From DATLXU01 sp035575515 (GTDB lineage Bacteria; Acidobacteriota; Blastocatellia; UBA7656): 64,000 nucleotides of DNA. This document shows positions 59,203-64,000 of the stretch, in pieces (within the stretch, counting starts at the first letter, position 1; each line of letters opens with the position of its first letter). The stretch lies in NCBI GenBank assembly GCA_035575515.1, contig DATLXU010000147.1, forward strand, positions 38,266 to 102,265. The letters run 5' to 3'. Both the position numbers and the translations under genes were made by a program. The notes under the pieces are model-generated. The model had not been told where the DNA came from and made no database searches. It worked only from the letters and a program-made list of their open reading frames with translations.

Positions 59203-59958
59203 ATGCGTTGCCCCGCGCATTTAATCCGAGCAGGGTTGCTTGTTGTCCTTTTGCTAACTTCAACTGTGATGGCGCAATCTGGCGTCAATCAATCATCCGC
59301 AACGCGCGTAAGATTCTCAAAGGCGTTCATTGTTGATGACAGGCTCGCGGCCCTCAGACGTGAGCCTGATATTCAATCATTAATCATTCACCGCCTGCGG
59401 CTCGCCCGGCCAGTTTACATAATCGAACCCAAACAACTGCGAGGCAACGGAGTGAAGTTCTATCGAATTGCAGTAACGCGGCGCACTCGCGGGTGGATTC
59501 ACGAGGCTGCGATTGCGGTGCCGGGCCGCGCGGGCGACGATGAGCGCATTTTCAAGTTGATAGAATCAGCCAACGACGGGCTTGATCGAATAACGCTCTG
59601 CAAGTTGTTCATTGAGCAGTTCAATCGTTCTCAATTCACTCCGCGCGTTTTGTTGCGGATGGCCGAAGAGGCAGAGCACGCTGCCGTTGCTCTCAGCCAG
59701 CGAGCGCGCAGGCGATTGGACGATCTCAATGCGGCAAACGCAAATGCAAGCTCGCGCGATTATTATCTCAACGATTCAGGGCTTGATCGCTACAACCGAC
59801 TGCGCGTCGTTTTCAATTTCAACGAGGCGACTGCTGAGTATGTTTACGATGGTCGGGCGTACCGCGAGATACTTCGACGGTTTCCAGCAAGCGAGGAGGC
59901 TAAGGTTGCGAGCGAGCGGCTTGAGCTTATGGAGAAGAAACTGGCGCGAAGACATTGA
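59203..59958 (+). CDS. Exported protein of unknown function
   Basis: 251 residues; signal LLVVLLLTSTVMAQ; start ATG 59203 behind AAAGGAGGAGG. Mature part begins with an SH3-like segment (DRLAALRREPDIQSLIIHRL, RGWIHEAAI) and continues helical (LCKLFIEQFNRSQFTPRVLL; FPASEEAKVASERLELMEKK). No family recognised. Confidence 0.78.
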   Translation: MRCPAHLIRAGLLVVLLLTSTVMAQSGVNQSSATRVRFSKAFIVDDRLAALRREPDIQSLIIHRLRLARPVYIIEPKQLRGNGVKFYRIAVTRRTRGWIHEAAIAVPGRAGDDERIFKLIESANDGLDRITLCKLFIEQFNRSQFTPRVLLRMAEEAEHAAVALSQRARRRLDDLNAANANASSRDYYLNDSGLDRYNRLRVVFNFNEATAEYVYDGRAYREILRRFPASEEAKVASERLELMEKKLARRH

Positions 59959-60111
59959 GGCGGCGTCTGCAAGCATTATAGAACGCGGATGAAAAATACG
60001 TGTTTCAGCGTTCTTGCAAATCGCTCACATTTCGGTTTAGATATTTCTCGTTTGATTTTCCACGACGCGGTAGTGGACACAACGCATGCTAGTTATGGAG
60101 GGATAAGAAAG

Positions 60112-60285
60112 ATGCCAAGAGGAACGTGCCCCGAATGCGCGGCTGAAGTTCAGGTTGACGAAGATATGGATAAAGGCGACATCGTCGAATGCCCTGACTG
60201 CGGGATGAACCTGGAAGTCGTAGGGCTGGACCCAATCGAACTCGACATCGCGATGGAAGACGAAGAAGAAGATTGGACTGAATAG
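60112..60285 (+). CDS. LysW-like amino-group carrier protein
   Basis: 57 residues from ATG 60112, with GGAGGGATAAG upstream. Zinc ribbon CPECAAEV...CPDCGMNLEV, acidic body, and a C-terminus EEDWTE. LysW proteins end in EDWGE; the last Glu carries alpha-aminoadipate or glutamate in lysine/arginine synthesis. The final E-D-W-x-E is conserved here (Thr for Gly). No lysX/argX neighbours, so it may act with a distant ligase or have another role. Own terminator at 60332. Confidence 0.82.
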   Translation: MPRGTCPECAAEVQVDEDMDKGDIVECPDCGMNLEVVGLDPIELDIAMEDEEEDWTE

Positions 60286-60331
60286 CAGCATAAACAACTC
60301 AATCACGCAGATAAAACTCATGATGATTGCC

Positions 60332-60361
60332 ACAAAAGCCACCCTGCGCGGTGGCTTTTGT
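60332..60361 (+). terminator. Strong rho-independent hairpin
   Basis: Perfect 12-bp stem ACAAAAGCCACC/GGTGGCTTTTGT, 6-base loop. AAAA on one side and TTTT on the other make it bidirectional. It follows the LysW-like gene. Confidence 0.88.
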
Positions 60362-60467
60362 ATTAGCCGCTGCCCTTTCAAACAGGCAACGTTCAGGATA
60401 AAGTTTAGAAAGCGGCGATTCAAAAACAACTCGCCGCGTATTCACGACGACCGTATTGAAGACAGCT

Positions 60468-60794
60468 ATGCCGATTCCAACGCCGCTTGAGATAAAAAAG
60501 ACAGGCCCGCGCGAGATAACCGTTCGCTGGGATGACGGCCACGTGAGCCAGTTCAACACGAAGTACCTGCGCAGCGAATGCACCTGCGCCAACTGCGTGA
60601 GCGAAACGACGGGCCTGCGCATACTCGACCCGGCGACCGTCTCGGAAGACCTGACCGTAATCGGCGCGCAGCACGTCGGGCGCTACGGCGTGAAGTTCAC
60701 CTTCAGCGACCGCCACGACGACGGCATATACACTTGGGAGCGGCTGCGCGAGCTTTGCCCGTGCGACGAGTGCCGCGCAGGAAGGCAAAAGTAA
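60468..60794 (+). CDS. DUF971 protein
   Basis: 108 residues from ATG 60468. Gamma-butyrobetaine-hydroxylase-N-like domain: ITVRWDDGHVSQFNTKYLRS, ECTCANC, YGVKFTFSDRHDDGIYTWER, CPCDEC. Cys clusters likely bind zinc or iron-sulphur; DUF971 proteins are linked to Fe-S enzyme assembly (Mrp/ApbC-associated). The last codons RQK and stop lie in a heptamer repeat. Confidence 0.88.
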   Translation: MPIPTPLEIKKTGPREITVRWDDGHVSQFNTKYLRSECTCANCVSETTGLRILDPATVSEDLTVIGAQHVGRYGVKFTFSDRHDDGIYTWERLRELCPCDECRAGRQK

Positions 60795-60870
60795 AAAGGC
60801 AAAAACAACAGCCGGGAGCGCAATTTGTTTTCCATCTCTTATTCACTTTTGCCTTTTTACTTTTGCCTTT
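60782..60870. repeat. Heptamer inverted repeat (GCAAAAG words) spanning a stop codon
   Basis: Left arm AAGGCAAAAGTAAAAAGGCA (60782-60801) and right arm TTTTGCCTTTTTACTTTTGC (from 60847) are perfect complements over ~23 bp. The DUF971 stop TAA is inside the left arm; the amidohydrolase start follows 39 bases after. Confidence 0.9.
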
Positions 60871-60909
60871 AGTATTATCCACGCGATTTCAACTATGGAG
60901 AGGACGCTT

Positions 60910-62358
60910 ATGAGACATCGCTTGCCCTGCATCGCGATTCTGTTAATCGCATCGCTTGCTTCACCGATTTCGATTCTCGCCAACGACGCAAAGAAGAAAG
61001 AGACTGTTGCTTCCATCGAGAAACATAAAGCTGAGCTTATAAACCTTAGCAATCAAATCTGGGGCTTTGCAGAAACCGCGCTGCGCGAAACGCGCTCATC
61101 AAAGGCGCTCGCGGATTACGCCGAGAGTCAGGGGTTCGACGTCAAGCGCAATGTTGCCGGAATGCCCACGGCTTTTATCGCTTCATACGGACAGGGTCGG
61201 CCAATCATCGGCGTGCTCGGCGAATACGACGCGCTGCCGGGCATCTCGCAAAAAGCGCAGCCGACAAAAGAGCCTCTCGCGGCAGGCGCGCCGGGTCACG
61301 GCTGCGGGCACAACCTGTTCGGCGCGGCCAGTCTCGGCGCGGCGCTCGCCATCAAAGAATTAATCGCCGCAGGCAAATTGAAAGGGACGATTCGCTTCTA
61401 CGGCACGCCAGCGGAAGAAGCCATCGGCGGCAAGGTTTACATGGCGCGCGAAGGACTGTTCAACGATCTCGATGTTTGTCTTGCGTGGCATCCGGCTGAC
61501 CGCATCACTGCAGACGTTGACAGTTCGCAGGCCATAGTTGATTTCATCGTAGAGTTCAAAGGCAAGGCCGCGCACGCCGCAGCCGACCCGTGGAATGGCC
61601 GCAGCGCGGTCGCCGCTCAGGAATTCTTCCTGTTTGGATTGAATCGAATGCGCGAGTTCGTCAAGCCGACCGTGCGCATGCACTACACAATTCAAAAAGG
61701 CGGCGACGTTCCGAACGTCGTGCCGGAATACTCACGCACGTGGGTGTGGCTCAGAGATTCAAAGCGCGCAGGCGTGGAAGAATTGCTTGAGCGAGTGCGC
61801 AAGATCGTTGACGGCGCAGCGATGATGGCTGGCGTCGAAGGCAAGCTTACGATTCAAGGCGGCGATTACGAGATACTCGTGAACCTCGCGGGCGCAAAGC
61901 TGATTCATTCAAACATGGAATGGCTCGGCCCGATTCAATATACGGAAGAGGAGCAGGAATTCGCCCGCTCGATTCAGCGCGCGACAGGAGTCGAGCCGAA
62001 AGGATTAAACGGCGCGATTCAACCCCTCAAAGACCCGAAGCCCGACCCTGATGGCGGCTCGACCGACGTGGGCGACGTAAGCTGGATAGTTCCGACGCTT
62101 CACATGTCGGTTACAACCGCGCCTGAAAATGCCCCTTGGCATGCGTGGCCAGTCGTTGCTTGTGGTGGAATGTCAATCGGGCATAAAGGGCTTGTGTTCG
62201 CGGCAAAGACATTGGCTGCGACGATGGTGGATTTGTTTGAAGACGCGAAGACGCGCGAGGCGATTCAAGCTGAGTTTAAAGCGAAGAGCAAAGGCCAGGT
62301 CTATAAGCCATATGTGCCCGAAGGCCCGCCGCCTGTTCCTAAAGACAGTGGTCAGTAG
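60910..62358 (+). CDS. Exported M20-family amidohydrolase (AbgB-like)
   Basis: 482 residues from ATG 60910 (GGAGAGGAC upstream). Signal peptide (IAILLIASLASPISILAN). Metal site Cys/His in APGHGCGHNLFGAA, Glu pair in FYGTPAEEAIGGK, AWHPAD; lid domain AAHAAADPWNGRSAV; GGSTDVGDVSW near the C-terminus. Similar to the p-aminobenzoyl-glutamate hydrolase subunit B and indole-acetyl-amino acid hydrolases. Stop TAG lies in a CAGTGGT-type repeat. Confidence 0.92.
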   Translation: MRHRLPCIAILLIASLASPISILANDAKKKETVASIEKHKAELINLSNQIWGFAETALRETRSSKALADYAESQGFDVKRNVAGMPTAFIASYGQGRPIIGVLGEYDALPGISQKAQPTKEPLAAGAPGHGCGHNLFGAASLGAALAIKELIAAGKLKGTIRFYGTPAEEAIGGKVYMAREGLFNDLDVCLAWHPADRITADVDSSQAIVDFIVEFKGKAAHAAADPWNGRSAVAAQEFFLFGLNRMREFVKPTVRMHYTIQKGGDVPNVVPEYSRTWVWLRDSKRAGVEELLERVRKIVDGAAMMAGVEGKLTIQGGDYEILVNLAGAKLIHSNMEWLGPIQYTEEEQEFARSIQRATGVEPKGLNGAIQPLKDPKPDPDGGSTDVGDVSWIVPTLHMSVTTAPENAPWHAWPVVACGGMSIGHKGLVFAAKTLAATMVDLFEDAKTREAIQAEFKAKSKGQVYKPYVPEGPPPVPKDSGQ

Positions 62359-62467
62359 TCAGCTATCAGTGGCAGTTGTTAGTTATCAATGGTTCCTTAT
62401 TTCCTGCGTAACGACTCGGAGATAATAACGAGCGACCGACGAACTGACCACTGGCCACTGACAACTA
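62346..62467. repeat. Heptamer inverted repeat (CAGTGGT / CAGTAGT words) spanning a stop codon
   Basis: Left arm CAGTGGTCAGTAGTCAGCTA (62346-62365) carries the amidohydrolase stop; further copies CAGTGGCAGTTGTTAGTTAT. Right arm GAACTGACCACTGGCCACTG then ACAACTATC. The words equal the heptamers known as STRR in filamentous cyanobacteria. Confidence 0.85.
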
Positions 62468-62510
62468 TCTTTACAGATTCATCGCAACACGGTTATATTT
62501 CATTGTTAGG

Positions 62511-63023
62511 ATGAACCAACGCGTGTTAGTTTTGAACGCTTCGTTCGAGCCTATAAATGTTTGTACGGCGCGACGCGCAATTGTGCTTATACTCAAAGGC
62601 ATCGCGCACGCCGAAGAAAGTTATCATTCTCACTGGGTCCACTCGTCGCGGTTCTCGATGCCGATGCCTTCGGTCATCAGGCTGCTCGAATACATACACA
62701 TACCGTTTGAGCGAAAGAGCTTGTCGCGCAAAAACATCCTGCTGCGCGACCACAATACCTGCCAGTATTGTGGCAAGGTATTTCCGCCGCACGAGCTGAC
62801 GCTCGATCACATTCATCCGCGCTCGCGCGGCGGCGATTCTGCCTGGGACAACCTCGTGACGTGCTGCCGCTCGTGCAACAATCGCAAAGGCGACCGCTCG
62901 CCCGAAGAGGCGGGGATGCGACTGCTCAAGCGCCCGCAGGCTTATAACCTTCACGTCAATCGCCAGATCATCCGCTATCTTGGCCGCGCCGATGAAACCT
63001 GGCGCAAGTACCTCTTTTATTGA
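62511..63023 (+). CDS. HNH endonuclease-domain protein
   Basis: 170 residues, ATG 62511 with TTAGGATG context. N-terminal VLVLNASFEPINVCTARRAI, then the HNH domain CQYCGKVFPPHELTLDHIHP, RSRGGDSAWDNLVTCCRSCN, NRKGD (Cys4 zinc plus His-Asn-His). This single-copy family is widespread in bacterial chromosomes; a DNA-processing role is presumed. The stop TGA is the first part of the next repeat. Confidence 0.92.
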   Translation: MNQRVLVLNASFEPINVCTARRAIVLILKGIAHAEESYHSHWVHSSRFSMPMPSVIRLLEYIHIPFERKSLSRKNILLRDHNTCQYCGKVFPPHELTLDHIHPRSRGGDSAWDNLVTCCRSCNNRKGDRSPEEAGMRLLKRPQAYNLHVNRQIIRYLGRADETWRKYLFY

Positions 63024-63107
63024 TTTTAGGTTTTAGATTTTGGATTGCCGGAATTGATACATCGGATGTTCCTCAATCCAAAATCCAAAATCTAAAATCG
63101 GCAATCG
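63022..63107. repeat. Heptamer inverted repeat (TTTTAGA / AAAATCC words) at a stop codon
   Basis: Left arm GATTTTAGGTTTTAGATTTT then GGATTGCCGG; right arm CCTCAATCCAAAATCCAAAA then TCTAAAATCGGCAATC. Same words as 11862-11938. Confidence 0.85.
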
Positions 63108-63240
63108 CCTTGACTGCCGCGCGTGAAAGTTTCATCATAATTGGCACTCAGCCATTGGCGCGGGCGGCCTGAGGTGTGAAGCGACTTTATTTAATCGAGG
63201 TTATTTTTAAATCCTAAGCCATCAAAAGACCTACTGACTG

Positions 63241-63999
63241 ATGAATCCATTCACACAGGCCGTCTATGAAATCCAGGAAGCTACATTGATGGCCGGGCAC
63301 GCTTTCCGCCGCGCCTTCGCAAAGCCGCGTTATCTTCGTGAGATCATCATTCAAATGGACCTGATCGGCGTAGGCTCGCTGATGATCATAACGCTGACGG
63401 GCGCGTTCACGGGCGGCATACTTGCGCTCAATACAGCGCCGACGTTGAAGACCTTCGGCGCGACGGGCGTTACGGGCCAGCTCGTTATGACTTCGCTTGT
63501 GCGCGAGATGGGACCCGTGCTCGCTTCGCTGATGCTTGCCGGGCGCGTAGGCTCATCCATCGCGGCGGAGCTTGGCTCTATGGTCGTCTCCGAGCAGGTT
63601 GATGCGATGCGCGCGCTTGGAACCGACCCTGTGAAGAAATTAGTTTGGCCGCGCCTTCTCACGCTTATGGTCATGACCCCGGCGCTCACGCTCGTCGCGG
63701 ACATAGTCGGGGCGGTCGGCGGCTGGGTCGTGGCGATAACCTTGATGCACGTTTCAAGCTCGGTTTATATAAGCTCGGCCAAGCACGCGCTCACCTACAA
63801 CGACATCATCGGCGGCGCGCTCATCAAGCCTATGGTCTTCGGGTTTATCATCGCCGTTGTGAGTTGCCGCGCGGGGCTTCGCACTCACGGCGGGACTGTG
63901 GGCGTTGGCCGCTCGACGACTCAGGCCGTTGTGCTTTCGGATATACTGATACTGGGCGCTGATTTCTTCATTCAAAAACTGATGCAGGTCTTTTATTGA
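63241..63999 (+). CDS. mlaE: MlaE-family ABC permease
   Basis: 252 residues, five to six membrane helices. Signature: QMDLIGVGSLMIITLTGAFTGG, VREMGPVLASLMLAGRVGSS, IAAELGSMVVSEQVDAMRAL, then PALTLVADIVGAVGG. Inner-membrane permease of the Mla system that moves phospholipids between inner and outer membranes. The MlaF ATPase and MlaD are presumably just beyond the window. No start ambiguity: ATG 63241. Confidence 0.95.
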   Translation: MNPFTQAVYEIQEATLMAGHAFRRAFAKPRYLREIIIQMDLIGVGSLMIITLTGAFTGGILALNTAPTLKTFGATGVTGQLVMTSLVREMGPVLASLMLAGRVGSSIAAELGSMVVSEQVDAMRALGTDPVKKLVWPRLLTLMVMTPALTLVADIVGAVGGWVVAITLMHVSSSVYISSAKHALTYNDIIGGALIKPMVFGFIIAVVSCRAGLRTHGGTVGVGRSTTQAVVLSDILILGADFFIQKLMQVFY

Positions 64000-64000
64000 T

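Noticed and set aside
62511..63023. HNH gene as a mobile or defence nuclease
   Set aside because: This HNH family is a common single-copy chromosomal gene; no mobile context beside it apart from the ubiquitous repeats.

Overview
The window looks like a chromosomal segment of a GC-rich, Gram-negative soil-type bacterium. Acidobacteriota (Blastocatellia-like) is my best inference. It rests on the gene style: a CadC-like winged-helix/TPR regulator, PQQ dehydrogenase, DUF305 + LVIVD-repeat pair, PP2C/kinase/FHA module, MlaE, OmpA/Pal lipoprotein, many secreted proteins of unknown function and sigma-54-type promoters. No rRNA or other taxonomic marker is present, so the assignment is not proven.

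Layout. 0-2.6 kb: an ABC ATPase cut by the window edge, a small secreted protein behind a consensus sigma-54 promoter, endonuclease III and tRNA-Arg(ACG). 2.6-6.4 kb: a relic island beside the tRNA (decayed tyrosine integrase, DUF305 protein, LVIVD-repeat protein, IS5-like scrap). 6.4-8.8 kb: a dTMP-synthesis operon thyA-folA-dut, in which thyA carries an in-frame ~184-codon phage-type HNH + helix-turn-helix insertion; this is the most striking object here. 9-15 kb: zinc protein, GT39-type glycosyltransferase, and a phospho-signalling operon (PP2C, Ser/Thr kinase, FHA). 15-24 kb: queG, an ECF sigma factor with two related downstream proteins, an OmpA/Pal lipoprotein, NUDIX, trmL, a Gfo/Idh oxidoreductase and a sirtuin.

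23.6-33.5 kb is an accessory scrapyard around a few intact genes (FGGY kinase, cupin, wHTH-TPR regulator): a decayed sensor kinase, an HxlR relic, dipeptide-transporter relics, IS1595 and IS110 fragments, a frameshifted REP-associated tyrosine transposase (RAYT), and an integron-cassette remnant with one complete attC site and half of another. 33.5-64 kb is mostly housekeeping and envelope genes: PQQ dehydrogenase, a divergent sigma-like protein with a zinc-finger membrane partner, DedA, M28 peptidase, dienelactone hydrolase, a YVTN propeller, RluD, a large hybrid histidine kinase, a run of threonine-using genes (thrS, tsaC/sua5, tdh, kbl), msrB, L,D-transpeptidase, RlmI-like methyltransferase, folK, a LysW-like carrier, an M20 amidohydrolase, an HNH nuclease and mlaE.

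A second theme runs through the whole window: more than a dozen imperfect inverted repeats, many built from 7-bp words repeated in tandem (for example CAGTGGT/CAGTAGT, AAAATCC, GTCCGAA, GCGGATT, GCAAAAG). They cluster at or inside stop codons, and two lie inside the reading frame of the rluD-like gene. They behave like a family of palindromic elements that may be bidirectional 3'-end hairpins; the decayed RAYT is a candidate, unproven, mobiliser.
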